From Gelria sp. Kuro-4 (lineage in GTDB: Bacteria; Bacillota; DTU030; DUMP01), in NCBI RefSeq assembly GCF_019668485.1, contig NZ_AP024619.1:1301001-1365000 (forward strand): a DNA stretch of 64,000 bases, given 5' to 3'. The notes beneath the pieces were generated by a model. That model worked only from the letters and a program-made list of their open reading frames with translations. It was not told the origin of the DNA and searched no databases. How positions within the stretch are numbered: position 1 is the stretch's first letter; each line of letters begins with the position of its first letter. Positions 54,037 to 63,563 of the stretch are shown here, piece by piece. Made by a program: the position numbers and the translations under genes.

Positions 54037-54066
54037 AAAAGGGCACCCCACCGGGTGCTCTTTTTT
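54037..54066 (+). terminator. Terminator after rpmA
   Basis: GGGCACCC (54041-54048) pairs with GGGTGCTC (54053-54060), one G-T pair, followed by T6. Confidence 0.9.
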
Positions 54067-54149
54067 ACGCTCCGAAAGGAAAAATCCTCCACTCTGTCGA
54101 ATAGATAAGGCAAATATTCAGATGTACCGTGATGGGGAGTGACCGCAAG

Positions 54150-54920
54150 GTGAAACGGCCGCAGGGTGACTTCTCCCGGAGGCAGCTGGTGTTCCTGGGG
54201 GTGGGCGCTTTGGCACTCCTCGGTTTTAGCTGGGTTTGGCTGCTTTGCGAGCCGGAGCACCACTGGGGCCTGCTTTCCGGGTTTTGCTTCTTAGGTGGGG
54301 CTGCCATTGGCCATGCCTGGGCGCTGGGCCTGCACCACCATTTTGTGCCTACAGCCGCCGAGGTGGTGCACCTCCTGCAGCTGCAGCGCCATGCTTTTTT
54401 GAATCATCTGCAGGTGATAAGCGCCCTGGCGCAGCTCAACAAACCGGAGCACATTTGCGAGTACATAACTTCCACCAATAAAGACCTGGACCGGGAGCGC
54501 TGCTTGACGGGCCTGCTTCCGGCCGAGGCCGGACTGGTGCTCCTTGACTGGTGCTACCGCTTACATGATGCCGGCGTTGCCGTGCAGGTGGACCTGAAAA
54601 CCGACCTGTCGCGGCTGGCCAACGGCACCGGTTTGGCGGCCCTTCTCATGGAAGCGCTGACGGCGCTTATCGGCGCCGGTAGCGCCGTCAAGGAGGTTGC
54701 ACTGAAAAGCTTCAGCGAGGACGGCGATGAGGTACTGGAACTTACGCTGGTCTTTGACGGCAACTTACCCTGGCCTCGCCCGGCCCGGCTGCGGGAGCGA
54801 GCGCGAACGGTGCCGGCCGAGGTTAAGGTGAAGCGGCAGGAGAACACTCTCACCCTAGCCATCCTGCTTACGCCCGTACACGTGCCGGCTGCTCCTAAGG
54901 TGGGGGCGGCGAAAAGCTGA
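54150..54920 (+). CDS. Spo0B-like phosphotransferase, membrane-anchored
   Basis: A 256-residue protein between rpmA and obg, the classical spo0B position. Two hydrophobic spans (about 12-35 and 42-60) are followed by a helical hairpin, LLQLQRHAFLNHLQVISALA, which matches the Spo0B phospho-acceptor helix (R-H-D-W-M-N-K-L-Q). H81 is the likely phosphorylated His. The C-terminal alpha/beta domain is degenerate and ATPase-like. Bacillus Spo0B lacks membrane spans, so this is a clostridial variant; it may pass phosphate to Spo0A directly or act as an unusual sensor kinase (inference). GTG 54150 has GGGGAG at the right spacing. GTG 54129 and ATG 54132 are alternatives. Confidence 0.75.
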   Translation: MKRPQGDFSRRQLVFLGVGALALLGFSWVWLLCEPEHHWGLLSGFCFLGGAAIGHAWALGLHHHFVPTAAEVVHLLQLQRHAFLNHLQVISALAQLNKPEHICEYITSTNKDLDRERCLTGLLPAEAGLVLLDWCYRLHDAGVAVQVDLKTDLSRLANGTGLAALLMEALTALIGAGSAVKEVALKSFSEDGDEVLELTLVFDGNLPWPRPARLRERARTVPAEVKVKRQENTLTLAILLTPVHVPAAPKVGAAKS

Positions 54921-56252
<1,332 letters not shown>

Positions 56253-56277
56253 AGAAGTGGAGGTTCAAAAGTCTGGG

Positions 56278-56475
56278 ATGGACTGCCTGGACTGCGGCAA
56301 CTGCCGCAAAGGAGAGACCGTGTACTACTGCCCGGCCCGCAATGATTTTGTTATTGTCGATGGCATAACCAGGATCAAGGAACGCAAGACGAGCGGCAGC
56401 TCCGGCGAGCACGAGCGCACGGAGAGGCGCAAGAAACTCCGGCGTGAGCGGGGCAGCCTGCGGGGGGCGAGCTAG
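56278..56475 (+). CDS. Small cysteine-rich protein between obg and nadD
   Basis: A 65-residue protein. [12 protein letters not shown] gives C-x2-C-x2-C, and a fourth Cys lies in [10 protein letters not shown], so a zinc ribbon or small Fe-S site is plausible. The rest is strongly basic ([20 protein letters not shown]), perhaps nucleic-acid-binding. I do not recognise a named family. ATG 56278 is 12 bases after GGAGG (56261-56265). The frame is open to ATG 56233 inside the end of obg. Ended by a clear terminator, so it belongs to the obg transcript. Confidence 0.6.
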   Translation: MDCLDCGNCRKGETVYYCPARNDFVIVDGITRIKERKTSGSSGEHERTERRKKLRRERGSLRGAS

Positions 56476-56502
56476 GGCTCTGGGGCCAGAGCCCCCTTTT
56501 TT
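56475..56502 (+). terminator. Terminator of the obg operon
   Basis: GGGCTCTGG (56475-56483) pairs with CCAGAGCCC (56486-56494), then CC and T6. The stem begins at the last base of the preceding stop codon. Confidence 0.92.
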
Positions 56503-56524
56503 CTACGCGGGAACGGCCAAGCTG

Positions 56525-56533
56525 TGGTATAAT
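56525..56533 (+). promoter_or_regulatory. Extended -10 promoter of nadD
   Basis: TGGTATAAT (TATAAT at 56528-56533), with no clear -35, located 31 bases before the TTG start. Confidence 0.6.
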
Positions 56534-56563
56534 GGCGGGAGCGAATATACGGGGGGAAAGGAA

Positions 56564-57199
56564 TTGACAGAGGGTGCGCTGCGGCGCATAGGGATTATGG
56601 GTGGTACCTTTGACCCCATCCACTACGGTCACCTGGTGGCGGCTGAAGCTGCCCGGGCGGCCTTTGACCTGGAACCGGTGCTTTTTGTTCCGAACCGGCT
56701 GCCGCCGCACAAAAAGGATTATCCCGTGAGCGACGCCAAACACCGCTACTTGATGACGGTGCTCGCCACCATCACCAACCCGCATTTCGAGGTTTCCCGG
56801 GTGGAGCTGGACCGCGAGGGCTACTCCTACACCATCGATACCCTGCGCCTGCTGCGCGCCAAGTTCGGCCCCACCGTTGACCTGTACTTTATCAGCGGGG
56901 CCGATGCCATCCTGGACCTTCTCAGTTGGAAGGACGTGGACGATCTCCTGGGCTTGTGCTACTTTATCGCCGCCACCCGCCCCGGCTACAAACTCAGCGT
57001 TGAGCTGGGGCACCTGCAAAGAAAACATGCCAGCCGGGTGTTTACCGTGGAGGTACCGGCTTTGGCCATCTCTTCCACCGATATTCGCCGGCGCGTACGG
57101 GAGGGGAAACCCATTAAGTATCTTCTGCCGGAGTCGGTGGAAAACTACATTTACAAACACGGCCTGTACTACAGCAAAGCGCCCGCCGAGGACAAATAA
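56564..57199 (+). CDS. nadD: Nicotinate-nucleotide adenylyltransferase
   Basis: A 211-residue enzyme adding AMP to nicotinate mononucleotide in NAD synthesis. [20 protein letters not shown] is the nucleotidyltransferase motif with H-x-[14 protein letters not shown] near residue 44 binds substrate, and the [19 protein letters not shown] motif is near 168. The start is TTG 56564 after GGGGGGAAAGGA; there is no ATG before the motif. It stands on its own promoter. A downstream YqeK is the usual neighbour, here separated by an RRM gene. Confidence 0.94.
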   Translation: MTEGALRRIGIMGGTFDPIHYGHLVAAEAARAAFDLEPVLFVPNRLPPHKKDYPVSDAKHRYLMTVLATITNPHFEVSRVELDREGYSYTIDTLRLLRAKFGPTVDLYFISGADAILDLLSWKDVDDLLGLCYFIAATRPGYKLSVELGHLQRKHASRVFTVEVPALAISSTDIRRRVREGKPIKYLLPESVENYIYKHGLYYSKAPAEDK

Positions 57200-57203
57200 A
57201 AAT

Positions 57204-57233
57204 TTGTATCACGACAGCAGGAATGTCTATACT
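57204..57233 (+). promoter_or_regulatory. Promoter of the RRM protein gene
   Basis: TTGTAT (57204-57209), 18 bases, TATACT (57228-57233). The leader of about 55 bases is AT-rich relative to the region. Confidence 0.6.
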
Positions 57234-57295
57234 AAGTGTAGAACTCCTCATTTAAGTTCGAGGTTTCTGGGCCTCAGAAAGGTAGGTGAAGTTCC

Positions 57296-57556
57296 TTGAA
57301 AACCATCTACGTTGGCAATCTACCGTGGGCTACCACAGAGGATGAGCTGGCCTCGGTGTTTGCTGAAAAGACTGGTGTCGACATCCAGGCGAGCCGCATC
57401 ATCACGGACCGTGAGACCGGGCGTTCCCGGGGCTTCGGGTTCGTAGAGGTAGCTGACGCTGACCTGGATAAAGTCCTTGCAGCGATGCAGGGTGTGACGA
57501 TTGGCGGCCGCGAAATCGTGGTGAATGAAGCCCGGGCGCGGCAGGGCCGGGTTTAA
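57296..57556 (+). CDS. RNA-recognition-motif protein
   Basis: An 86-residue single RRM. RNP2 is TIYVGNLPW at residues 3-11 and RNP1 is RGFGFVEV near 45. Both hold the aromatic residues that stack on RNA bases. The start is TTG 57296 behind AGGTGAAG. Small bacterial RRM proteins are often cold- or stress-related RNA chaperones; the exact role is unknown. It has its own promoter and is followed by a hairpin terminator. It interrupts the common nadD-yqeK order. Confidence 0.93.
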   Translation: MKTIYVGNLPWATTEDELASVFAEKTGVDIQASRIITDRETGRSRGFGFVEVADADLDKVLAAMQGVTIGGREIVVNEARARQGRV

Positions 57557-57573
57557 CAGGCGCCAAGCAGCGG

Positions 57574-57607
57574 GCCCTCGTGTATCTCACGAGGGCTCCT
57601 TTGCTTG
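57574..57607 (+). terminator. Terminator after the RRM gene
   Basis: GCCCTCGTG (57574-57582) pairs with CACGAGGGC (57588-57596), followed by TCCTTTGCTT. The T tract is interrupted, so termination may be partial. Confidence 0.65.
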
Positions 57608-57658
57608 CCCGCCCCTGGTCGTGGGACGGCGAATAATATGTTTGGCAGGTGAATAAGG

Positions 57659-58297
57659 GTGCAGGCTTTGTCCTCGGCTGAGCTTAAAGCCAGGCTGGCG
57701 GCGCAGCTTACGCCGGAGCGCCTGGAGCATTCGTTGGGCGTGGCGGCTGCGGCGGTAGAACTGGCGCAGCGCTGGGGGGTCGATGCCGGGCGAGCCTGGT
57801 TGGCCGGCCTCCTGCACGATTGTGCTAAGGGGATGAGGGCGGACGAGTTGTTGCAATGGGCGCTGGCGTTTGGTATAGTAAGGGATGATACCGAAACCGC
57901 CTGTCCAGACCTGTTGCACGGGCCGGTGGGAGCCCTCCTGGCCTGGAAAGAGTACGGCGTCGCTGACGCCGCCGTGCTCTCCGCCATCCGGCTGCATACG
58001 CTGGGCGCAGAGGAGATGGGACCGCTCGACAAGATCATTTACCTGGCGGATTACATTGAACCCGGGCGGGATTTTTCCGGGGTCGAGGAACTTAGGCGCA
58101 GCGCCGAACAGGATCTTAACCAGGCCGTACTGCAGGCTATGGAAGCCACCATTCGGTATGTCTTAAAGCGGGGTCTGCCGCTTCACCCGCAAACGGTGGC
58201 GGCCCGGAACAGCCTGCTCCGGGAAGTTGCGCCGGAGACACGGGAGAGGGGAAAACATGACAGAGGTAAAAAGAAGGCGGGTAGTCCGCCGGTTTAA
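57659..58297 (+). CDS. yqeK: YqeK-family HD phosphohydrolase (Ap4A hydrolase)
   Basis: A 212-residue HD-domain protein. RLEHSLGVAAAAVELA (first His), GLLHDCAKGM (HD), LLHGPVGALLA, RLHTLGAEEMGPLDKIIYLA and DYIEPGRDF match YqeK, now known as a symmetrical diadenosine tetraphosphate hydrolase. The last ~25 residues are charged and overlap the start of the next gene by 41 bases, an unusually long overlap. GTG 57659. It is part of the nadD-yqeK-LCP-rsfS order typical of Firmicutes. Confidence 0.92.
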   Translation: MQALSSAELKARLAAQLTPERLEHSLGVAAAAVELAQRWGVDAGRAWLAGLLHDCAKGMRADELLQWALAFGIVRDDTETACPDLLHGPVGALLAWKEYGVADAAVLSAIRLHTLGAEEMGPLDKIIYLADYIEPGRDFSGVEELRRSAEQDLNQAVLQAMEATIRYVLKRGLPLHPQTVAARNSLLREVAPETRERGKHDRGKKKAGSPPV

Positions 58298-59489
58298 TTG
58301 GCGAAGGTTTGCGCTGTTTTCTTCCTGTGCGTTGCTCCTTATAGCGCTGGCGGTGGGTGCAGCCTTTTACGCCTTTCTCGGCGGGCTGGGGCCTGCCGGC
58401 GGCGAGGTGGCCGGCCGGGAGCATCCGGAGCCGGCCAAGGAGGAGCCGATCAACGTGCTCGTTTTGGGCCTGGATGCCGGTGTTTTGGAGCCCCATACCG
58501 GCCACTTGCCGGAACGCACTGACACCATGATGGTGGTGACCTTTGACCCGGCGAAAAAGCGGGCCGGCGTACTTTCCATACCCCGTGACAGCCGCGTGAC
58601 CATTCCCGGGCGCGGCACGGACAAGATCAACGCCGCCCACGCCTACGGTGGAACGGCCCTGGCCATTAAAACGGTGGAAAACCTGCTCAATATCCCAATC
58701 CACTACTACGTGAAGATCAATTATGCGGCCCTGACCAAGATTGTTGATGCCTTAGGCGGGGTTAAGATCGATGTGGACCAGAACATGCACTACGTTGACC
58801 GCGCGGGGGGCCTCAAGATCGATCTCAAAGCGGGCCCGCAGGTCCTGGACGGCGCCAAGGCGGAGCAATATTTAAGGTACCGCAACCAGACAGGTGATAT
58901 CGGGCGGATCACCCGCCAGCAGAAGTTCGTGCGGGCGCTGGCCGACCAGGTGTTCTCCCCGAGCACGCTGCTCAAGGTGCCGGAGCTGGCCCGCATCATC
59001 AGTGAGAACGTGGAGACGGACCTGACCCCTTCCCAGATGGTGTACTACGCCAACTTGGCCCGCCAGGTGGACCTGGCGCAGGTGCCGATTGAGACCTTGG
59101 CCGGTACGGACAAGTACATCGGTGGGGTCAGCTACTGGCTGGTGGACAGGGAGAAGGTGAGCGACCAAGTGGCCAAGGTTCTTTTGGGCATCGACCGGGA
59201 TGCCAATAAGGCGGTGCGGGTGGAGGTGCTCAACGGTAACGGCGAGGTGGGCGCGGCGCGTGAAGTGGCGCAGCAGCTGACAAACATGGGTTACACCGTG
59301 GTGCGAGTAGGCAATGCCGATCGCTTCACCTACCGGCAGAGCCAGATTCTCACCCTGCCGAGCGCTCCGGCGGCGGCAGTGGACAGCATCGCCCAGGCCC
59401 TTAACGTGACGCGCATTGCCCCGGCCGCGGCAGGGGAAAGCAGTGACGTGGACATCAAGGTGATTGTCGGCCGGGATCTAGCTGGATAA
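58257..59489 (+). CDS. LytR-CpsA-Psr family cell-wall ligase
   Basis: A 410-residue membrane protein. A basic N-terminus and one span at about residues 21-42 precede the LCP domain: RTDTMMVVTFDP near 89, GVLSIPRDSRV near 105, ADKINAAHAYGG-like GTDKINAAHAYGG near 120, and YLRYRNQTGDIGRITRQQKFV near 205. The conserved Arg and Asp residues bind the polyprenyl pyrophosphate. A C-terminal LytR_C domain (about 320-410; VRVEVLNGNGEVGAAREVA) follows. It attaches wall polymers to peptidoglycan from the outer face. GAGAGGGG precedes ATG 58257. Confidence 0.92.
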   Translation: MTEVKRRRVVRRFNWRRFALFSSCALLLIALAVGAAFYAFLGGLGPAGGEVAGREHPEPAKEEPINVLVLGLDAGVLEPHTGHLPERTDTMMVVTFDPAKKRAGVLSIPRDSRVTIPGRGTDKINAAHAYGGTALAIKTVENLLNIPIHYYVKINYAALTKIVDALGGVKIDVDQNMHYVDRAGGLKIDLKAGPQVLDGAKAEQYLRYRNQTGDIGRITRQQKFVRALADQVFSPSTLLKVPELARIISENVETDLTPSQMVYYANLARQVDLAQVPIETLAGTDKYIGGVSYWLVDREKVSDQVAKVLLGIDRDANKAVRVEVLNGNGEVGAAREVAQQLTNMGYTVVRVGNADRFTYRQSQILTLPSAPAAAVDSIAQALNVTRIAPAAAGESSDVDIKVIVGRDLAG

Positions 59490-59505
59490 GGAGGTCGGTT
59501 GTAGC

Positions 59506-59922
59506 GTGGAGCCGCAAGAGGTGGCGCGCCTGGCAGCCCTGGCGGCCGAAGAAAAAAAGGGCCGCGATGTGGTTATTCTGGACATCTCCGGCATATCGCT
59601 GATCGCCGATTACTTTGTGATTGCCGGTGCCGGCAACCGTGTGCAGCTGGCGGCCATCGCCGACCGGGTGGAAGAGGTGCTGGCGGAGCATGGGGTACAG
59701 GTGCTGCACCGGGAAGGACACGCCAACGCCGCCTGGGTGCTGCTCGACTACGGCGGCGTGGTGGTGCACGTAATGCTGGACGAGGCCCGGGAGTTTTATG
59801 CGCTGGAACGCCTGTGGGGCGACGCCCCGGTTTTTCGCCCTGAGACCTTGACAACCGGGGCGAGTTCCAGTATAATGTCGACTGTGACAAGCGAACACGC
59901 GAGCCATGAAAAGGAGCAGTAA
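59506..59922 (+). CDS. rsfS: Ribosome silencing factor RsfS
   Basis: A 138-residue protein that binds L14 and blocks subunit joining under starvation. GRDVVILDISGISLIADYFV near residue 24, HREGHANAAWVLLDYGGVVV near 68, and REFYALERLWGDAP near 95 are diagnostic. The start is GTG 59506 behind AAGGAGG (59489-59495). The family core ends near residue 112. The last ~25 residues are low-complexity, and their DNA contains the leuS leader promoter (59848-59876) and the 5' strand of T-box stem I, so this tail may exist mainly for that overlap. Confidence 0.94.
   Translation: MEPQEVARLAALAAEEKKGRDVVILDISGISLIADYFVIAGAGNRVQLAAIADRVEEVLAEHGVQVLHREGHANAAWVLLDYGGVVVHVMLDEAREFYALERLWGDAPVFRPETLTTGASSSIMSTVTSEHASHEKEQ
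59848..59876 (+). promoter_or_regulatory. Consensus sigma-A promoter of the leuS leader, inside rsfS
   Basis: TTGACA (59848-59853), exactly 17 bases, TATAAT (59871-59876): a perfect consensus promoter lying within the rsfS coding sequence. The start point should be near 59883, about 21 bases before T-box stem I. It would drive both the tRNA-Ala and leuS. Confidence 0.92.
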
Positions 59923-60178
59923 GCAAAGGTGCTGCCTTAAGAGAGCCGGGAGTAGGTGGGAACCGGCGGCGGCGGTTGCTGAACTCGCCTTGGAGCATGG
60001 ATGCAAAGTGGGTAAAGATGTGGGGCTGTGGCGCAGTGGGAGCGCGCTTCCTTGGCATGGAAGAGGTCACGGGTTCAATCCCCGTCAGCTCCACCAATTT
60101 CATCTTTGCCAAACAGGGTGGTACCGCGGGATGGTACATAACCTCTCGTCCCTGGCATGTCCAGGCGCGGGAGGTTTT
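59904..60178 (+). promoter_or_regulatory. Leucine T-box leader of leuS, containing a tRNA gene
   Basis: Stem I base is CCATG (59904-59908) with CATGG (59996-60000). The E-loop partners are AGTA (59918-59921) and GAA (59981-59983), followed directly by specifier CTC (59984-59986), a Leu codon. The distal AGAGAGCCGG and GGTGGGAACCGG elements are present. The T-box AGGGTGGTACCGCG starts at 60115, with TGGT matching an A73 tRNA. The terminator spans about 60141-60178, with CCTGG/CCAGG at its tip and T4. The usual stem II/III region is occupied by tRNA-Ala, held by GGTAAAGATG (60011-60020) pairing with CATCTTTGCC (60101-60110). Confidence 0.92.
60022..60096 (+). tRNA. tRNA-Ala (anticodon GGC), nested in the leuS T-box leader
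   Basis: A full cloverleaf: acceptor GGGGCTG (60022-60028) with CAGCTCC (60086-60092), D stem GCGC/GCGC, anticodon stem CTTCC/GGAAG with loop TTGGCAT (anticodon GGC at 60054-60056), 5-base variable loop, T arm ACGGG-TTCAATC-CCCGT. The discriminator is A and CCA is encoded. The G3-U70 wobble pair (60024 and 60090), the AlaRS identity element, is present, so it should be charged with alanine. It reads GCC and GCU codons. It has no promoter of its own apart from the leuS leader promoter. Confidence 0.97.
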
Positions 60179-60222
60179 ATTATAGCAAGTGACGCCGGAA
60201 AAGCTGGAAGGAGAGGAATCCC

Positions 60223-62709
60223 TTGGCCGACGAGGAACGGTACGATTTTAAAGCAATCGAGGGTAAGTGGCAGCGGATCTGGGAAGAAGAGCAGGCTTAC
60301 CGCGTTTTGAACCGCACGGACAAGCCGAACTACTACGTGCTGGAGATGTTCCCCTACCCCTCCGGCGCGCTCCATATGGGACACATCCGTAATTACTCCA
60401 TTGGCGATGTGGTGGCGCGTTTTAAAACCATGCAGGGCTACAACGTGCTGCACCCCATGGGCTGGGATGCCTTCGGCATGCCGGCGGAGAACGCGGCCAT
60501 CCAGCATGGTACGCAGCCGGCGGAGTGGACGCGGCGTAACATCGCCAACATGAAGGCACAGCAGAAACGACTGGGCACCAGCTACGACTGGCAGCGCGAG
60601 GTGACCACCTGCAACCCGGACTACTACCGCTGGACCGAGTGGATGTTTCTCCTGATGTACAAACGCGGCCTGGCGTACAAGAAGAAGGCGCCGGTAAACT
60701 GGTGCCCCTCCTGCCAGACGGTGCTGGCCAACGAGCAGGTCATCGACGGTGAGTGCTGGCGCTGCGGTACCCCGGTAGCGAAGAAGGACCTGGAACAGTG
60801 GTTCTTTAAGATTACCGACTATGCCGAGCGCCTGCTCGAGGACCTGTCGCTCCTGGGCGGCTGGCCGGAGCGGGTGCGCGTGATGCAGGAGAACTGGATC
60901 GGCAAGAGCGTCGGTGCCGCCGTGACGTTTCCGCTGCCAGGGCACAAGGAGGGCATCACCGTCTTTACGACCCGGCAGGACACGCTCTACGGTGTGACTT
61001 TCATGGTGCTGGCGCCCGAGCACCCGCTGGTGATGGAACTGGTTAAAGGTACGGAGCGGGAGGAGGCCGTGCGCGCCTTTGTCGAGAAGTGCCGGCAGCA
61101 GAGTGAGATTGCGCGTACCGCCCAGGACACGGAGAAAGAGGGCCTGGATCTCGGGGTGTACTGCATTAACCCCCTAAACGGCGAGCAGGTCCCGGTTTGG
61201 GTCGCCAACTACGTTCTCCTGGAGTACGGGACGGGCGCCGTGATGGGTGTGCCGGCGCACGACCAGCGCGACTTCGAGTTCGCCAAGAAGTACGGCTTCC
61301 CCATCCGGGTGGTGATTCAGCCGGAAGGCGAGGAGCTGGATCCTGCCCGTATGACTGCGGCTTATGCCGAGCCGGGGGTGCTGGTGAATTCCGGCCCCTT
61401 TAACGGCCTGCCCAACCTCGAGGCCCAGCAGAAGATCGGTGCCTACCTGGAAGAGAAGGGTTGGGGCAGGCGTACGGTCACCTACCGGCTGCGCGACTGG
61501 CTGGTTTCCCGCCAGCGTTACTGGGGCGCGCCCATCCCCATCATCTATTGCCCTCAGTGCGGCACGGTCCCTGTGCCGGAGGAAGACCTGCCGGTGCTCC
61601 TTCCTGAGAACGTCAAGTTCGACCCGGGCGTGATCTCGCCGCTCGCGCACGTGCCCGAGTTCGTCAACACCACCTGCCCGAAGTGCGGCAGGCCGGCGCG
61701 GCGCGAGACCGATACCATGGACACCTTCATCTGCTCTTCCTGGTACTACTATCGCTACGCCGACCCGAAAAACGCGGCGGCACCTTTCGGCAAGGACGCG
61801 GTGGAGGCGTGGCTCCCGGTGGACCAGTACATCGGCGGCATTGAGCACGCGGTGCTGCACCTTCTGTACTCGCGCTTCTTCACCAAGGTACTCTACGATG
61901 CCGGCCTGGTGAGCAATGTGGAGCCGTTCACCAACCTGCTCACCCAGGGTATGGTGATTAAAGACGGCGCCAAGATGTCGAAATCCAAGGGGAATGTGGT
62001 GAGTCCGGATGATATCTTCGCCAAGTACGGGGCGGATACGGCCCGGCTCTTCATCCTCTTTGCAGCCCCGCCGGATAAAGACCTGGACTGGAGCGACCAG
62101 GGCGTGGAGGGTGCCTGGCGTTTCCTGGGCCGCGTCTGGCGCTTGGTTATGAGCAACAAGGAAGTGTTCAGGCAGAAGGGTGACGGCGGCGGCGGACTGG
62201 CGCGGGCGGACCGCGACCTCCGGCGTAAGGTGCACGCCACCTTGAAGAAGGTTACGGAGGACGTGGCTGAACGCTTCAACTTCAACACCGCCATCGCGGC
62301 CGTCATGGAGCTGGTCAACGAGATCCACCGCTACCTGGAGCGCGTGCCTGTGGCCGAGCAGAAGGCGGCTGTTGTCCGGGAAGCCTTGGAGATTCTCCTT
62401 TTGGTGCTGGCTCCCTTTGTCCCGCACATCACCGAGGAGCTCTGGCACCAGACGGGGCATACCGATAGCATTCACCGCCAGACCTGGCCGCAGTGGGATG
62501 AACAGGCGCTGGCCGCCGAAGAGATTACCGTGGTGGTGCAGGTGAACGGCCGCCTGCGCGACAGGATGGTGGTACCGGCCGACAGCGCGGAGGACGAAAT
62601 CGAGCGGCTGGCCCTGGGCCTGGACAAGGTACGGGCGCAGCTCGACGGCAAGCGGGTGGTCAAGGTGATCAATGTCCCCGGAAAACTGGTTAACATTGTC
62701 GCCCGCTAG
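60223..62709 (+). CDS. leuS: Leucyl-tRNA synthetase
   Basis: An 828-residue class I synthetase. HMGH (the HIGH motif) is in [18 protein letters not shown] near residue 50. Zinc-binding CPSC and CWRC segments are near 165-185. The CP1 editing domain spans about 225-420 ([24 protein letters not shown]). KMSKS is in [15 protein letters not shown] near 585. A C-terminal tRNA-binding region closes it. The start is TTG 60223 after GGAAGGAGAGG. Expression is set by the leucine T-box upstream, so uncharged tRNA-Leu should raise it. Confidence 0.97.
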   Translation: MADEERYDFKAIEGKWQRIWEEEQAYRVLNRTDKPNYYVLEMFPYPSGALHMGHIRNYSIGDVVARFKTMQGYNVLHPMGWDAFGMPAENAAIQHGTQPAEWTRRNIANMKAQQKRLGTSYDWQREVTTCNPDYYRWTEWMFLLMYKRGLAYKKKAPVNWCPSCQTVLANEQVIDGECWRCGTPVAKKDLEQWFFKITDYAERLLEDLSLLGGWPERVRVMQENWIGKSVGAAVTFPLPGHKEGITVFTTRQDTLYGVTFMVLAPEHPLVMELVKGTEREEAVRAFVEKCRQQSEIARTAQDTEKEGLDLGVYCINPLNGEQVPVWVANYVLLEYGTGAVMGVPAHDQRDFEFAKKYGFPIRVVIQPEGEELDPARMTAAYAEPGVLVNSGPFNGLPNLEAQQKIGAYLEEKGWGRRTVTYRLRDWLVSRQRYWGAPIPIIYCPQCGTVPVPEEDLPVLLPENVKFDPGVISPLAHVPEFVNTTCPKCGRPARRETDTMDTFICSSWYYYRYADPKNAAAPFGKDAVEAWLPVDQYIGGIEHAVLHLLYSRFFTKVLYDAGLVSNVEPFTNLLTQGMVIKDGAKMSKSKGNVVSPDDIFAKYGADTARLFILFAAPPDKDLDWSDQGVEGAWRFLGRVWRLVMSNKEVFRQKGDGGGGLARADRDLRRKVHATLKKVTEDVAERFNFNTAIAAVMELVNEIHRYLERVPVAEQKAAVVREALEILLLVLAPFVPHITEELWHQTGHTDSIHRQTWPQWDEQALAAEEITVVVQVNGRLRDRMVVPADSAEDEIERLALGLDKVRAQLDGKRVVKVINVPGKLVNIVAR

Positions 62710-62732
62710 CGGCGGCGACGAGACCCGTCAAT

Positions 62733-62768
62733 GACCCCCGGTACAAAAACCGGCGGGTCCTTTCTTTC
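62733..62768 (+). terminator. Probable terminator after leuS
   Basis: GACCCCCGGT near 62733-62742 pairs, with one bulge, with ACCGGCGGGTC near 62749-62759, followed by CTTTCTTTC. It lies inside the upstream open frame of the comEA gene, which supports the later start for that gene. Confidence 0.6.
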
Positions 62769-62850
62769 GGCGCTGCAGCAGGATTCTTGGCGCAAGGCGC
62801 GAATTCAAGAACCTGTCGACTATTGGCTGAGCAAGCAGGGAGGGAGGCAG

Positions 62851-63504
62851 GTGGGCAACCTGACGCGCACGCAGCAGTACCTGCTCTTCGGCCTGGCCGG
62901 GGTGCTCCTTGTGGCGGCCTCGCTGCTTTACTGGCGGCACGTGGCTGCTCCGGAAGCCGTGGTGATTGAACCGCCGCCGGCTGCGGGCCCTGCGGCTCCG
63001 CCCCAGGCGGTGACCGCGCCCGGAGCCGAGGCGGGCGCAGGGGCGGAGCAGCGGGCGGAAGTGGTGGTACATGTGGCCGGGGCGGTGGCCCAAAGCGGGG
63101 TCTACCACCTTGCGGAGGGAAGCCGGGTGGTGGATGCCATAGCGGCGGCGGGCGGCGCCGGCGCCGAGGCGGATGTGGACGCCCTCAACCTGGCCCAACC
63201 CCTGGTGGATGGTCAGAAGGTGTGGGTGCCCAAACGCGGAGAGGTTCCGGCAGCGGGGGCGGCCGGCGCGGCGGCGGGGGCTGTACCCGGGGGCTCGGCG
63301 GGCGGAAGCGGCAAGGTTAACATCAACGCCGCCGGCCTGGCCGAACTTGAGACCCTGCCCGGGATCGGGCCGGCCCTGGCCCAGCGCATCCTGGACTACC
63401 GGGCGGCGCACGGACCTTTTCGCAGCCTGGAGGATCTGAAAAACGTTTCGGGGATCGGCGACAAGAGGTTTGCTGAACTGAAGGACTACATCACACTCTA
63501 CTGA
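62851..63504 (+). CDS. comEA: ComEA-type DNA-binding competence protein
   Basis: A 217-residue protein. One membrane span lies at about residues 10-28 (YLLFGLAGVLLVAASLLYW). A Pro/Ala-rich linker, an SLBB domain (VVVHVAGAVAQSGVYHLAEG near 72) and a C-terminal helix-hairpin-helix pair (INAAGLAELETLPGIGPALA, then YRAAHGPFRSLEDL) follow. It binds transforming DNA at the cell surface for delivery to ComEC (gene at 35315). GGGAGGGAGG before GTG 62851 fixes the start; the frame is open to 62731 through the leuS terminator. Confidence 0.92.
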   Translation: MGNLTRTQQYLLFGLAGVLLVAASLLYWRHVAAPEAVVIEPPPAAGPAAPPQAVTAPGAEAGAGAEQRAEVVVHVAGAVAQSGVYHLAEGSRVVDAIAAAGGAGAEADVDALNLAQPLVDGQKVWVPKRGEVPAAGAAGAAAGAVPGGSAGGSGKVNINAAGLAELETLPGIGPALAQRILDYRAAHGPFRSLEDLKNVSGIGDKRFAELKDYITLY

Positions 63505-63563
63505 GAGGGGGTCGCCTGGGACCGGCCGGCCTGCTCCAGGCGCTGGTGCGGACCAGCAAGCGC

